The notes under the pieces: generated by a model
What the model was told of the DNA's origin: nothing
The model's input: only the letters and a program-made list of their open reading frames with translations
Database searches by the model: none
In this document: positions 1 to 8,993 of the stretch, piece by piece
How positions within the stretch are numbered: position 1 is the stretch's first letter
Layout of the letters: every line of letters starts with the position of its first letter
Position numbers and translations under genes: made by a program
Assembly (NCBI RefSeq): GCF_027257155.1
Contig: NZ_JAPWDU010000006.1
Location: 310,001 to 374,000, forward strand
DNA: 64,000 nucleotides
Reading direction: 5' to 3'
DNA from: Cerasicoccus sp. TK19100
Lineage (GTDB): Bacteria > Verrucomicrobiota > Verrucomicrobiia > Opitutales > Cerasicoccaceae

Positions 1-195
1 TGAGTTAGTAGGTACGAAATCCTTATGAAATTACGGCCAAAAGGTAAATTGCTAATCGCAATTAGAGTAGCGAATGTATGGATTTATTTCACATTTCGGG
101 CGGATAGATTTAGATCGTTGGATATGGTTTAGCTAGAGTCAGATTTATTTGCCGGGGGCAGGTGTGGTATCTTGCGATACTTGCAGAATAACCCC

Positions 196-1701
196 ATGAG
201 ACTTTTCACAATCCTATTTCTTGCCAGTGGTATTGCTTCACTCGCGAACGCCGTGGACATAGCCTACAATGACCCGCGGATTGAGGTGGATGGCGCTTTG
301 ATCGTTAAAGATACAGGTTCAAGCCTGCACTTTCAGCGCTTCACGGACTACCTCCATGCGCGTCAGCGTGCCGACGGTTCCAACATCACCAAAGCGTTTT
401 ACAATGACCTCAAAGCGGCATCGGCCAGCGGTGTTTTGCTGCGCTTCACGACGAGCAGCCCGACAGTGCAAGTGCATTTGAACGAGATCGATTTCCAATC
501 GCGTGCACCGCAGTTGGGCATCATTCAAAACGGAGACAACGACAACATCACAGAGTTTAACCCGGGCTCGAATCCTGGCGCTTTCACCTTGTTGGTGGAC
601 TCGGTGGATCCGGGTAATGCCGTGACCTACGAAGTGGTTTTGCCGAGCTGGGCGAACGTGGACTTCACCGGGCTTACGCTCGCGGATGGCTATGATCTGG
701 CGGACAATCCCGTCGAGGATAAGCCGATTTACGCGGCCTTTGGCGATTCGATTACTCATGGCACGGGGCAGGGTTGCAAAGCCTACCAGACATACCCGTT
801 TCGTCTGGCTGAGGCCAACGGTTGGCAGCTGTTTAACTTCGCCATTGGTGGTTCGACGACTACGCCAGAGATCGCGGACGTGCTCGACGAAACCGTCGTG
901 ACGACGTGGGCGAACGGCAAGCCCGACATTATTACGATTCTCTGGGGCTACAACGACTGCCAGAACAAGAGCTTCACGCTCGATGACTACCGCGCACGCT
1001 ATACGGCATTTCTGGCTGATGTGCTGGCGCATTGTCCGGAGGCCCGGGTGTTCTGCATCAAGCCGACGGCGACTACCGATCCTGAGGGCGCGACCGTCGA
1101 TGGCGTGGATAAACACATCGATCATTACCGCGACATGGTCGAGGCGATCGTGCTTGAATTTCAAAGCGAAGGGCATGACCGGCTTTACTTGATCGACGGC
1201 CAGGCGATCACGAAAGAAGACGAGCTGCTCGATGCCGTGCACTTTACGCCGGAGGGTGCCCAGACCATTGCGGACGAACTGGACAAGGCGATCAACAGCG
1301 TGCTCAATGGCGGCCTTTCATTGAACGACTGGCTGCAGGACAACGGCCTCACGCTGGCGCAATTGGAGGAAGACGAGAATCACAATGGACTGCCCAATGC
1401 ACTGGAGTTTCTAATGAGCGAAAATCCGTCTTTGGTGAATACGGATACAGTGCGACCCGGGCTTCAACTAAGCGCTGGTAATCAGTTGGCGATCCATTTT
1501 GAGCGACCGTATGGTGTGCTGGATGACGGAGTGAGTGTCACCTTGCAAGGCAGCGCGAACCTCGTGGATTGGGACCCGGTTGCCTCAACGTTGACCACGC
1601 TCTACCAAGGCAATGGTGTGTGGCGCTACGCCTACCAGCAAACGGCATCTATTCACGAAGGTGGCCTGCCTTACGTGCGCTTGCAGATTTCTGTTAATTA
1701 G
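196..1701 (+). CDS. Secreted SGNH/GDSL-type esterase/lipase
   Basis: Predicted exported serine hydrolase of about 501 residues. The start ATG at 196 gives a clean signal peptide (basic MR, hydrophobic core, ending SLANA); an in-frame TTG at 172 would put eight polar residues ahead of it and is less likely. The SGNH block I motif GDSITHG carries the nucleophile Ser185. Block II is IGGST, block III is WGYND, and block V is DAVHFTPEG with Asp346 and His349. Residues 1-170 form a beta-rich domain before the hydrolase fold, as in carbohydrate-esterase-type SGNH enzymes. The last 120 residues form an acidic module (NHNGLPNALEF) resembling the ends of other secreted proteins in this window. The substrate is unknown; deacetylation of a polysaccharide is a reasonable guess. 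Confidence 0.88.
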   Translation: MRLFTILFLASGIASLANAVDIAYNDPRIEVDGALIVKDTGSSLHFQRFTDYLHARQRADGSNITKAFYNDLKAASASGVLLRFTTSSPTVQVHLNEIDFQSRAPQLGIIQNGDNDNITEFNPGSNPGAFTLLVDSVDPGNAVTYEVVLPSWANVDFTGLTLADGYDLADNPVEDKPIYAAFGDSITHGTGQGCKAYQTYPFRLAEANGWQLFNFAIGGSTTTPEIADVLDETVVTTWANGKPDIITILWGYNDCQNKSFTLDDYRARYTAFLADVLAHCPEARVFCIKPTATTDPEGATVDGVDKHIDHYRDMVEAIVLEFQSEGHDRLYLIDGQAITKEDELLDAVHFTPEGAQTIADELDKAINSVLNGGLSLNDWLQDNGLTLAQLEEDENHNGLPNALEFLMSENPSLVNTDTVRPGLQLSAGNQLAIHFERPYGVLDDGVSVTLQGSANLVDWDPVASTLTTLYQGNGVWRYAYQQTASIHEGGLPYVRLQISVN

Positions 1702-1707
1702 CTTCAT

Positions 1708-1756
1708 ACCCAGCCACTGAGGCATTGCTATTTTCGCATTGCGAAAATCTCTGGGT
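1708..1756. terminator. Hairpin between convergent genes
   Basis: Nested inverted repeats ACCCAG/CTGGGT (1708-1713 and 1751-1756) and ATTTTCGCA/TGCGAAAAT (1730-1738 and 1740-1748) lie between the ends of two converging genes. The AT-rich inner stem offers T-runs on both strands, so it may act as a bidirectional terminator. Confidence 0.4.
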
Positions 1757-1769
1757 GAAGCGGCACGTT

Positions 1770-3119
1770 TCAGCGGAACGCGAAGTCTTCGGAAATGATG
1801 CGTTCGCGGGGGAGGCCGAGCTCGAGGAATTGCTTGGTGAAGGCTTTGTTGAACGGCGTGGTGCCGCAGAGCATGACAGCGTAGTCGTCGATGTCGCCAA
1901 TGGATTCGTGGATCTGCTGCGCGGTCAGTCGCCCCTTTTGCTTTGTAATCCAAAGTTCGTAGTCGATGTAGGAATCTGCCTGCTGATAGCGTGCGCGGAT
2001 TTCCTCATCGTAGCCCGCGTCTTCGGGCGTGCGGACGATGTAATAGAGCCAGATGCGGCGGAAATCGTTATTCGTTAGCTCGTAGGCGAGCATCGATAAA
2101 AACGGGGTGATGCCAATGCCTGCGCCGATCAGCACGAGCCGTCGGTAGCGCACAAAATGGTTGGGCGTGAAGCCGCCAAAGGGGCCGTAGATATCCATGG
2201 CGGCACCGGTCTCGATCTTGCGCAGAGCTTGGGTGTAGTCACCAACGGCGCGGATCGAAAAACGCAGTTCGCGGTTCACCGGTGTCGACGAAATCGTGAA
2301 CGGGTGAAGCTCCGCTGGCAGCGTGGGGTGATCGACCGCAGAGATAAAGGCGAACGTGCCGGGGTCGTAGTTCATGCGGCGTTCGGTGGGCACGAGCACG
2401 AGGTCGAAGGATTCGTTGGCGGTGTCGTTGACGGCTTGCACCGCGTAGCGGTAGCGCGGGCCAAAGCGTTTAAAGAACAGAATGCGATACAGCCAGGACA
2501 AGCTGCCCGCTGCGCCGACGATGACGATCCATGTGCTCAGCGGTTCGAACTCCGTGATCGAGCCGGGCACAAAAATAATGTGTATGAAAAAGAAGGTATA
2601 GAGCGCGCCAAACAGCTGATGGATCCCCAGCCAGCGCGCGTAGGGCAGGCTCTTGTTGTAGGCCAGAAACGCCAGGATGAACAACGCGTAGGTGACGAGG
2701 ATATCCGGCGTGCGTGCCGTTGGCGAATACCAGGGGATAAAGAGGTCGCCCACCGGTTTGCCTGCGGCTTGCCAGGGTGGAATCAGCATCAGCAGGTGGA
2801 TGAACAGAATGATCATCGCCCAGCGACCGAGCTTTTTATGGAGCCGCACCGCGCGATCGAGGCCGCCGAAGATTGACTCCAGCGTGCGGCTGCGGGCACC
2901 CGCCATGAGAGCGAGGCCCATGTAAACGAGTGACAGCAAACCAAGCAGTTGTGACGGGCCGCGCCACGGCCAGAGATCCGCCGGTTGCACGGTGGCAAAC
3001 TTCGCCATCAGCCAAAGCTTGGTGGTGATGATGGTGACCAGCCCAACGATGATCACTTCACGGCGCAGCAGTCGGTTTAAAGCCATGTGCCATGCAGTAA
3101 AGCGATGGCGCAGGTTCAC
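1770..3119 (-). CDS. Ferric reductase-like transmembrane oxidoreductase (FAD/NAD-binding)
   Basis: Membrane flavocytochrome of 449 residues. The first 220 residues hold about six hydrophobic helices with paired histidines of the type that ligates b-haems (RLHKKLGRW and LFIHLLML; LGIHQLFG and FFIHIIF). The C-terminal half is a ferredoxin-reductase-like module: HPFTISS binds FAD, GAGIGITPFLSM is the NAD(P)H pyrophosphate loop, and the chain ends in an aromatic residue followed by Arg. By family (ferric reductase/NADPH oxidase/YedZ-like) it moves electrons from cytoplasmic NAD(P)H across the inner membrane; the acceptor cannot be read from sequence. It is the last gene of a minus-strand cluster, 16 bp after the SET-domain gene. 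Confidence 0.85.
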   Translation of the reverse strand: MNLRHRFTAWHMALNRLLRREVIIVGLVTIITTKLWLMAKFATVQPADLWPWRGPSQLLGLLSLVYMGLALMAGARSRTLESIFGGLDRAVRLHKKLGRWAMIILFIHLLMLIPPWQAAGKPVGDLFIPWYSPTARTPDILVTYALFILAFLAYNKSLPYARWLGIHQLFGALYTFFFIHIIFVPGSITEFEPLSTWIVIVGAAGSLSWLYRILFFKRFGPRYRYAVQAVNDTANESFDLVLVPTERRMNYDPGTFAFISAVDHPTLPAELHPFTISSTPVNRELRFSIRAVGDYTQALRKIETGAAMDIYGPFGGFTPNHFVRYRRLVLIGAGIGITPFLSMLAYELTNNDFRRIWLYYIVRTPEDAGYDEEIRARYQQADSYIDYELWITKQKGRLTAQQIHESIGDIDDYAVMLCGTTPFNKAFTKQFLELGLPRERIISEDFAFR

Positions 3120-3135
3120 CGCTAGCTAAAAAATC

Positions 3136-3594
3136 TTACAGCAGCTTGGCGAGTGCGGTGGTGGTGGTGCGCAGGTTTTCGCGCCAGGGGAGACCGATGA
3201 TGGGCTCGCCGGTTGCGGCGTCGTTAAAGGGCAGGCGTTCGCCGTCGCCCACGATCAGGCGGTAGTCCATGGTCAGCTCTTCGCCAGGTGCGATGTCGCG
3301 CAGCGCGAAGACAAAGCCCAGGTGCCAAAGGCCGTTGGGCGAGAAACTGTGGTTGATGTAGCACTCATCCGGCCAGTCGAGGCTGACGGTGTAGTAGCCC
3401 TCGAACCAGCGAACCGAGGCGTCGTCTTCCGGCGAACCGGGGCCAAACCCGTCGAGTTCGGCGCGGGTGTAAACGCGGTCAATCTTGTCTGGCGAGACGA
3501 TCACGGTGCCAGCCTTGACCGGGCCTTCGAGGAAGAGACCTTTGCCAGCTTCCACGATGGTCGCGGTGTCGATGCGGTAAGGGGGGATGATCAT
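3136..3594 (-). CDS. SET-domain protein (putative lysine methyltransferase)
   Basis: Small 152-residue protein that is nearly all SET domain. Visible signatures are the N-terminal GKGLF strand, the cofactor motif INHSFSPN, and GEELTMDYR with its conserved Tyr. No pre-SET or post-SET zinc cysteines are present, as in other compact bacterial SET proteins. The start ATG lies 2 bp past the stop of the upstream RimK-like gene, so the two are probably translationally coupled. Together with a divergent GNAT gene the neighbourhood suggests a peptide or protein modification pathway, but the substrate is unknown. Confidence 0.85.
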   Translation of the reverse strand: MIIPPYRIDTATIVEAGKGLFLEGPVKAGTVIVSPDKIDRVYTRAELDGFGPGSPEDDASVRWFEGYYTVSLDWPDECYINHSFSPNGLWHLGFVFALRDIAPGEELTMDYRLIVGDGERLPFNDAATGEPIIGLPWRENLRTTTTALAKLL

Positions 3595-3596
3595 CG

Positions 3597-5066
3597 TCAG
3601 GCGCGGGCAGCGGTGCTGTGTTCCATGCGGCGGAGGAATTCGCTCATCACGCGGCGGTAAAGCTCGTCGCTAAGCAGTTCGTCTTCGACGCCAGCGTCGA
3701 TGCTGGGGTTGTCGTTGACTTCGATGACCATTACCTCGCCGTTGAGCTCCTTGAGATCGACGCCATAGAGGCCGTTGCCAATTGCCTTGGCTGCCTTTAG
3801 CGCGGCGCGCAAAACTTTGGGCGGCACCTGCCCGGGCGGGATGGCTTCGGAGCGGCCGGCGCGGGTGTTGCGCTGGCTGGTCTGCTTGTAGATTTGCCAG
3901 TGCTTGTGCGCCATGTAGTATTTGCAGGCAAAGAGCAGCTCGCCACCAAGCACGGTGATGCGCCAGTCGAAGTCCGAAGGGGTGAAGCGCTGGGCTACGA
4001 GTAGCTCGGACGACTCAAACATCGCCGTGGTTTCGGCCAGCCACTCTTCGCGGGTCTCGGCCTTTTTGACGCCCATGGAAAACGACGAGTCCGGCTTCTT
4101 GATGACGACCGGTAAACCGATCTGCGCCAAAGCGGCCTCACGCATATCCTTGTCTAAGAGGAAGGTTTGCGGTGTCGGAATTTTTAGCCGCGACAGCAGC
4201 TCGGCCAGGAAAACTTTGTTCGCGCATTTGAGGATCGATTGGGCGTCGTCCATCACCACGAGGCCTTCGCGCTCGGCCTTGCGGGCAAAGCGGTAGGTGT
4301 AGTGGTTGACGGCGGTCGTCTCGCGGATGAAGAGGCCGTCGAACTCCGCGATCTCGCCATAGTCGTCCTTGCCGAGCAGTTCGCACTCAATGCCCATCCG
4401 GCGACCGGCGTCGATGAATTTTTCAATCGCGCGCGGGTTGGAGGCCTTCTGCGCGGGGTCGTCCTTGTCGTAAAGAATGCCCAGGTAAAAGCGCGGCGGC
4501 GTCTTGCGGGGAGTGGTAGGCTGGCCTCGGGCAATGAAGCGCGCGAGCGCTTCGCCAAAGAACGCCTTGGAGCCTTCACCAATACCGGATAGCGGCAGCA
4601 GGTCCACGTTAGTCAGCGCCCAGCCGTCCGTGCCTTTGCGGAAAAACGCCTTGAGCAGCGGCGCGGGAAACAGATTAAAAATTTGCCGGCCCAAGCGCTC
4701 GTAAGCCTTCTCCTGTGTGCGGGAAAAGAAGACCTCCAGCTCGAATGATGTGCTGTCCTTGGGCAGGGAGCGCTTCATGGTTTCGTCGAGGTCGGCGGAA
4801 AGCAGGCGAATGATCGACGGCAGCTTGGTGTCCTGCACGGTGTCGATCGCGGGCAGTGGACGGTGGCGGCGCGCCTCGGCCACGAGCGAGACGTAGTAGC
4901 CCTTCGTTTGGTAGCGGTAGGACGCGCACAAATTCACCACGCGCGCGCCACGGCGGATCGCAATGGAGGGGTCAGTCAGGTAATCACGCGCCGTGACCAA
5001 GGAATCGGCGGGGAAGGTGGACGCCCATTTTTCAGGGCGATCGGTAACGAATAAATAAGGAATCAT
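3597..5066 (-). CDS. RimK-family ATP-grasp ligase with N-terminal RLAN domain
   Basis: ATP-grasp enzyme of about 489 residues, predicted to form peptide-like amide bonds at the expense of ATP. Roughly the first 200 residues match the RLAN (RimK-like ATP-grasp N-terminal) type and the second half is the ATP-grasp fold. Visible motifs include LPVVIKKPDSSFSMGV (ATP-binding lysine), ELLVAQRF, and the metal-binding end GEVMVIEVNDNPSID. I chose the ATG at 5066 (MIPYLFVTD), where the conserved domain begins; in-frame ATGs at 5111 and 5129 would extend the protein into the start of the divergent GNAT gene. It is first in an operon with the SET-domain gene. Family members attach amino acids to proteins or small molecules; the acceptor here is unknown. 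Confidence 0.87.
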   Translation of the reverse strand: MIPYLFVTDRPEKWASTFPADSLVTARDYLTDPSIAIRRGARVVNLCASYRYQTKGYYVSLVAEARRHRPLPAIDTVQDTKLPSIIRLLSADLDETMKRSLPKDSTSFELEVFFSRTQEKAYERLGRQIFNLFPAPLLKAFFRKGTDGWALTNVDLLPLSGIGEGSKAFFGEALARFIARGQPTTPRKTPPRFYLGILYDKDDPAQKASNPRAIEKFIDAGRRMGIECELLGKDDYGEIAEFDGLFIRETTAVNHYTYRFARKAEREGLVVMDDAQSILKCANKVFLAELLSRLKIPTPQTFLLDKDMREAALAQIGLPVVIKKPDSSFSMGVKKAETREEWLAETTAMFESSELLVAQRFTPSDFDWRITVLGGELLFACKYYMAHKHWQIYKQTSQRNTRAGRSEAIPPGQVPPKVLRAALKAAKAIGNGLYGVDLKELNGEVMVIEVNDNPSIDAGVEDELLSDELYRRVMSEFLRRMEHSTAARA

Positions 5067-5128
5067 TGGGCCGACACGGTCGGTATTGCTTAATGCGGAA
5101 GAGTGAGACATCTTCTGCTGAATTCTCA

Positions 5129-5611
5129 ATGAAAAATCACACTTCAGAGACGATCATTCGCGCCGGGGGGCCGGACGATTTTCAAGCGGTTCGCGAACTG
5201 GACCGGCAACTGATCGCGCATGACTTGCAGTTTGATGCATCACTGGATGCCGCGTGGTCGGAGTCCGAGGAAGCGGCGGAATTTTTCAATGCCCGGCTGG
5301 CGGACGACGGCGTTTGCTTTGTCGCGGAAAAGGACGGTCAAGTCGTCGGCGCGGCGCTGGGGTGCCTTGGCGAATGTGCCAGCTATCGGCAGGCGGTTTC
5401 CCTGGCCGAGCTGGAGACCCTGTTCGTGAGCCCGACCTTGCGTGGCGGCGGCGTCGGCAAACTCCTGGTGAGCGCCTTCCGTGAATGGGCCAAGGGGCAT
5501 GGAGCGCAGCGGGTCAGTATTCGAGTATCTGCCACTAACCGAGACGCGATTGCGTTTTACGAGCGGCTGGGCTTCGCCGCGTATGATTTGATTTTGGAAG
5601 CAGACGCCTAA
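5129..5611 (+). CDS. GNAT-family N-acetyltransferase
   Basis: About 160 residues from the ATG at 5129 (MKNHTSETIIRAG). The acetyl-CoA-binding signature is clear: LETLFVSPTLRGGGVGKLLV contains the V-x-P strand and an R-x-x-G-x-G-like loop, followed by the C-terminal SATNRDAIAFYERLGF helix-turn typical of GNAT enzymes. It is transcribed divergently from the RimK-like gene with about 60 bp between the starts, so a shared promoter region is likely. The substrate is unknown; the pairing with an amide ligase and a SET protein is the best clue. Confidence 0.87.
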   Translation: MKNHTSETIIRAGGPDDFQAVRELDRQLIAHDLQFDASLDAAWSESEEAAEFFNARLADDGVCFVAEKDGQVVGAALGCLGECASYRQAVSLAELETLFVSPTLRGGGVGKLLVSAFREWAKGHGAQRVSIRVSATNRDAIAFYERLGFAAYDLILEADA

Positions 5612-5631
5612 GGCAATGAATTGCGGAGCAC

Positions 5632-5724
5632 TGGCGGAACGCGAACCTCTGTGTTCGCCTCCATTCTATCATTTTTTTAAAGAGTGACGGATAGTAAGCG
5701 AACACAGAGGTTCGCGTTCCGCCA
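5632..5724. repeat. Perfect 27-bp inverted repeat between convergent genes
   Basis: Arms 5632-5658 and 5698-5724 are perfect reverse complements (TGGCGGAACGCGAACC... and its inverse) around a 39-base spacer containing a T-run. A partial third copy of the arm end, GCGTTCCGCCA, follows at about 5742-5752. The element sits between the 3' ends of converging genes, so it could terminate transcription from both sides. Its length and symmetry also suggest a dispersed palindromic repeat. Confidence 0.8.
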
Positions 5725-5762
5725 AGGATCCGCTTCGGTTCCGCGTTCCGCCAGCAGTCGCC

Positions 5763-6953
5763 TTACAGCGCGCCGGTCGGCTCCAGCTCCAGGCGGAGAA
5801 AGGCGGCTTCACCAATCGGGGCAGCGGCGCGGGCCTGAACGGATTCCGTGGTCGCGTCGACGATGGTTGTGGAGATTGTCTGAGCCCCTAGGGCAATTTC
5901 TTCCCAAGGTCCGGTTGGGGTGGGGGCCTGATAAAGCGTGAAGGCGAAATCGTCCATGAAGCGCCGGCGGTTAAACTGAATCGTTGCGTATGGCTCGCCA
6001 TCAATCAGGACGGTGCCCGAGGTGGGAATGCCTTCCAGCGTGCCATCATCCGGGTCCATATTGAAGCCGTATTCCGCGAGCAGGTCGTAGGAGTCGCCAT
6101 CGACATCTGAGCTGAGCGAATACTGATCGTAGCCCGAGGCGTAGGCCTCGAAGTCCGAGTAGATGTAGCGATAAATGTATTCACGCAGACGCCAGACGCG
6201 GGTGTAGATCGCCGGTGGATCAACGGAGCCACATTCGTAACCAAAACTGGTAATGCCAGCCACGACCCATTCGTTGTCGATTGGTCTTTGAACGAGTAAG
6301 GGTCCGCCGCTGTCTGAGACGCAGGTGTCAACCTGGCCGTTATTGCCAAGTGCTGGCATCATGCGATCGGTCAAAGTGTAGAACCAGGCCTCGTTTGCTT
6401 GCTCGTAATTGAGAATCTCAATGTCGCCTTCCTGAAGTTGCGTCGGCCAGCTTGCCGGAGTCATTGTATATTGTCCCCAGCCAATGATGCGCGCCAGCGT
6501 GCCCTCGACCTGCCAATCCTCGTCGTCGGCAATGCCAATGGGTTCGATATCGGTGACGGGTGTTGCTAACCGCAGTAAGGCAATGTCGTAGTCTAACTCC
6601 TCATCGTCGTAGTTCGGATGAATGATGATTTGGCTGACATTCACGCGACGACCGCCGAAATCAAGGTTGTCGGTTCCAACCAGCACATTCATGGATGACG
6701 TGCTTTCGCCTCCCATGCAATGGGCCGCCGTGAGCACATAGTAGGGGTGGATGAGCACGCCGCCGCAAAATTGGGCCTGGTAGTTATCCGGATTTTGGCG
6801 CTCCATGATGCCGACCATCCACGGGTATTCGCCCGGCGTGGCATCTTTGCCGCCGACAATTTTCGGCATGATCTGGATATCATCCAAGCCCGAAGTGTCC
6901 TGCGCCGCGAGGGGCAGGGAAATCATCAGGGCAAGTGACAGGATTGCGCGCAC
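5763..6953 (-). CDS. Secreted trypsin-like serine protease (S1) with C-terminal module
   Basis: 396 residues with a signal peptide (MRAILSLALMISLPLAAQ). The S1 domain starts at the activation-type sequence KIVGG (31-35) and carries TAAHC with His78, DYDIALLRL with Asp123, and DTCVSDSGGP with nucleophile Ser215. The Asp at 209, six residues before the Ser, matches the trypsin specificity position, so cleavage after Lys/Arg is expected. Unusually, the residue two before the catalytic Ser is Ser213 where chymotrypsin-type enzymes have Gly193 of the oxyanion hole. The last 130 residues form an acidic module (SDVDGDSYDLLAEYGF) similar to those ending other exported proteins here. It is probably extracellular or periplasmic. 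Confidence 0.9.
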   Translation of the reverse strand: MRAILSLALMISLPLAAQDTSGLDDIQIMPKIVGGKDATPGEYPWMVGIMERQNPDNYQAQFCGGVLIHPYYVLTAAHCMGGESTSSMNVLVGTDNLDFGGRRVNVSQIIIHPNYDDEELDYDIALLRLATPVTDIEPIGIADDEDWQVEGTLARIIGWGQYTMTPASWPTQLQEGDIEILNYEQANEAWFYTLTDRMMPALGNNGQVDTCVSDSGGPLLVQRPIDNEWVVAGITSFGYECGSVDPPAIYTRVWRLREYIYRYIYSDFEAYASGYDQYSLSSDVDGDSYDLLAEYGFNMDPDDGTLEGIPTSGTVLIDGEPYATIQFNRRRFMDDFAFTLYQAPTPTGPWEEIALGAQTISTTIVDATTESVQARAAAPIGEAAFLRLELEPTGAL

Positions 6954-7006
6954 GAGTTAAGAAGGATTAACCGGCGCGCCTATTCCCGCCATTGGATTGC
7001 ACTGGG

Positions 7007-8560
7007 CTACGGACCGGCGCGACGCCATTCGTGCTTGCGCTGCCAGAGCAGGCGGTCTGCGGCCAGCGGACCCCAGGATCCGGAGGCGTATTCTTCGAGC
7101 CCCTTGCGGCCGCATTCGGCCCAGTGCTCGAGCACGGGTGTGTAAAGCTTCCAGGAGGTCTCGGTCTCGTCACCACGGATGAAGAGCGTGGAGTCGCCGA
7201 CCATCGCATCGAGGATCAGGCGCTCGTAGGCTTCCGGGGTGTTCGAGCCAAAAGTGGTCGCGTAGCGGAAGTGCATCTTCACCGGCTGGGTGCGTGTTTC
7301 CAGACCGGGGATCTTGGAATTCATCAGCAGGGTGACGCCCTCGTCCGGCTGGATCTGGATGACGAGTGTGTTCGAGGCCAAGTCGAAGCGCGAAGGGTCG
7401 CTGAACAGGCTGCCCGAGGGCTGCTTGAACTGAATGGCGATCTCTGACACACGGCGAGCCAGGCGCTTGCCGCTGCGCAGGTAAAAGGGGACGCCCTGCC
7501 AGCGCCAGTTGTCGATGGACATGCGTAGCGCGGCGAAGGTTTCCGTGTAGGAAGTGTCCGGGATGTCCTTTTCCTGCATGTAGCCGGGGACGCGTTCGCC
7601 GTCGATGAGGCCTTCGCTGTATTGCGCGCGGACGACATCGCCATCGGGGCCGGTTTTCATCGGCTGGATGGCCTTGAGCAGTTTCACCTTCTCGTCGCGA
7701 ATGTCCTCGGCAGAGAGGGAGACGGGCGGCTCCATCGCGGTCAGGGCGAGGAGCTGCATGGTGTGGTTTTGCAGCATGTCTCGGGTCGCGCCGGACTGGT
7801 CGTAGTAACCGCCGCGCGTGCCCACGCCGAGGCTTTCGGCCACGGTGATCTGCACGCACTCCACGTAGTTGCGGTTCCAGAGGGGTTCGAAAATGCTGTT
7901 GGCAAAGCGCAGCACCATCAAATCCTGGACGGTTTCTTTGCCCAAGTAGTGGTCGATGCGGTAGACCTGCTTTTCGTCAAATTGGTTGGTGATGATCTGG
8001 TTGAGCTCACGCGCGGTCGCAAGGTCGCGGCCAAAGGGCTTTTCGATGACGACCTTGGAGGCCAGGTCTGTGCCTTCGCCGTGTTTGGCCAGGCCGCTGG
8101 CACCGAGGTTTTCCAGAATCGGCTTAAAGACGCTTGGCGGCGTCGAAATGTAGAACATGAACTGCACGTCGCGGCCGAGTTCCTTCTCGATGCCGAGCAT
8201 CTTCTCGCGCAGGTCCTCGAAGGCCTTTAGCTCGTCGTAACCGCCGGCGTGGTAGGCAATGTTCGGGCGCAGGTGTTGGAATAGATCGTCGTTGAGCGGA
8301 CGGCGGGAGAATTTCTTCAGCGCGTCCTCGGCGTCGTTGCGGAAGTCTTCGTCGGGGATGGGCTTGCGGCCATAGCCGATCAGGTGGAAGTCGCGCGGGA
8401 GCAGATTGTCGAGGCCCAGATTGTAAAGCGCCGGGATCAGCTTGCGGGCAGTGAGGTCACCCGATGCGCCAAAAATGACGATCACCGTGGGCGGGGCACC
8501 GCGGTGCTTGCTCAGGCCTTGCAGAAAAGGGTGACGTTCGGAAGCGTCCGTATTTAACAT
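7007..8560 (-). CDS. zwf: Glucose-6-phosphate 1-dehydrogenase
   Basis: 517 residues, normal for the family. It oxidises glucose 6-phosphate to 6-phosphogluconolactone with NAD(P)+, the entry step of the oxidative pentose phosphate pathway. The Rossmann fingerprint is IFGASGDLTARK (residues 30-40), followed by EKPFGRDL and, near residue 200, the substrate-binding and catalytic RIDHYLGKE. It lies 13 bp after yraN on the same strand, so the two may be cotranscribed. The next two pathway genes, opcA and pgl, run divergently beyond yraN. Confidence 0.97.
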   Translation of the reverse strand: MLNTDASERHPFLQGLSKHRGAPPTVIVIFGASGDLTARKLIPALYNLGLDNLLPRDFHLIGYGRKPIPDEDFRNDAEDALKKFSRRPLNDDLFQHLRPNIAYHAGGYDELKAFEDLREKMLGIEKELGRDVQFMFYISTPPSVFKPILENLGASGLAKHGEGTDLASKVVIEKPFGRDLATARELNQIITNQFDEKQVYRIDHYLGKETVQDLMVLRFANSIFEPLWNRNYVECVQITVAESLGVGTRGGYYDQSGATRDMLQNHTMQLLALTAMEPPVSLSAEDIRDEKVKLLKAIQPMKTGPDGDVVRAQYSEGLIDGERVPGYMQEKDIPDTSYTETFAALRMSIDNWRWQGVPFYLRSGKRLARRVSEIAIQFKQPSGSLFSDPSRFDLASNTLVIQIQPDEGVTLLMNSKIPGLETRTQPVKMHFRYATTFGSNTPEAYERLILDAMVGDSTLFIRGDETETSWKLYTPVLEHWAECGRKGLEEYASGSWGPLAADRLLWQRKHEWRRAGP

Positions 8561-8573
8561 AGTGAGTGGTATT

Positions 8574-8993
8574 TCAGATGAAGCTGTCTGGAAACAGCGA
8601 AACGTTCTCGTAGTGATGAATAGTCAATTCGTCGTCGTTGCCAAGCCTGACTTCGACAATATCAAATCTAAAATGTGCCGGTCGGGGGCGTTGTTGGCGC
8701 AAAAAGGCACGGCAGGCGCGCAGGAGACAGGCTTTTTTCTTCGCCGTCACACTGTGGTAACCGCTGACTTTGGCGCTGGCATTGCGGCTGCGCACTTCGA
8801 CAAAGACAAACGTGGCCCCGTCGAGCGCGATGATGTCCAACTCGTCTTTGCCCGCCCGCCAGTTGCGGTGAAGGATGCGCAACCCCTTCTTTTTCAGGAG
8901 CTGTGCGGCCTTCTTTTCACCCAGCTGCCCACGCGCCGCCCGCTCGTTGGGAGCGTCCTTGGGCGTGATGAGCTGTCGCAGGCGTTGCAGCAT
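8574..8993 (-). CDS. YraN/UPF0102 family endonuclease-like protein
   Basis: 139-residue protein of the UPF0102 family, which has a restriction-endonuclease-like fold. The conserved core is visible: RGQLGEKKAAQLLKKKG, then NWRAGKDELDIIALDG with the acidic pair, and TFVFVEVRSR, the E-x-K-like position reading EVR here. Family members are widespread and often sit near rnhB, but their physiological role is not settled. Here it precedes zwf by 13 bp. Confidence 0.88.
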   Translation of the reverse strand: MLQRLRQLITPKDAPNERAARGQLGEKKAAQLLKKKGLRILHRNWRAGKDELDIIALDGATFVFVEVRSRNASAKVSGYHSVTAKKKACLLRACRAFLRQQRPRPAHFRFDIVEVRLGNDDELTIHHYENVSLFPDSFI

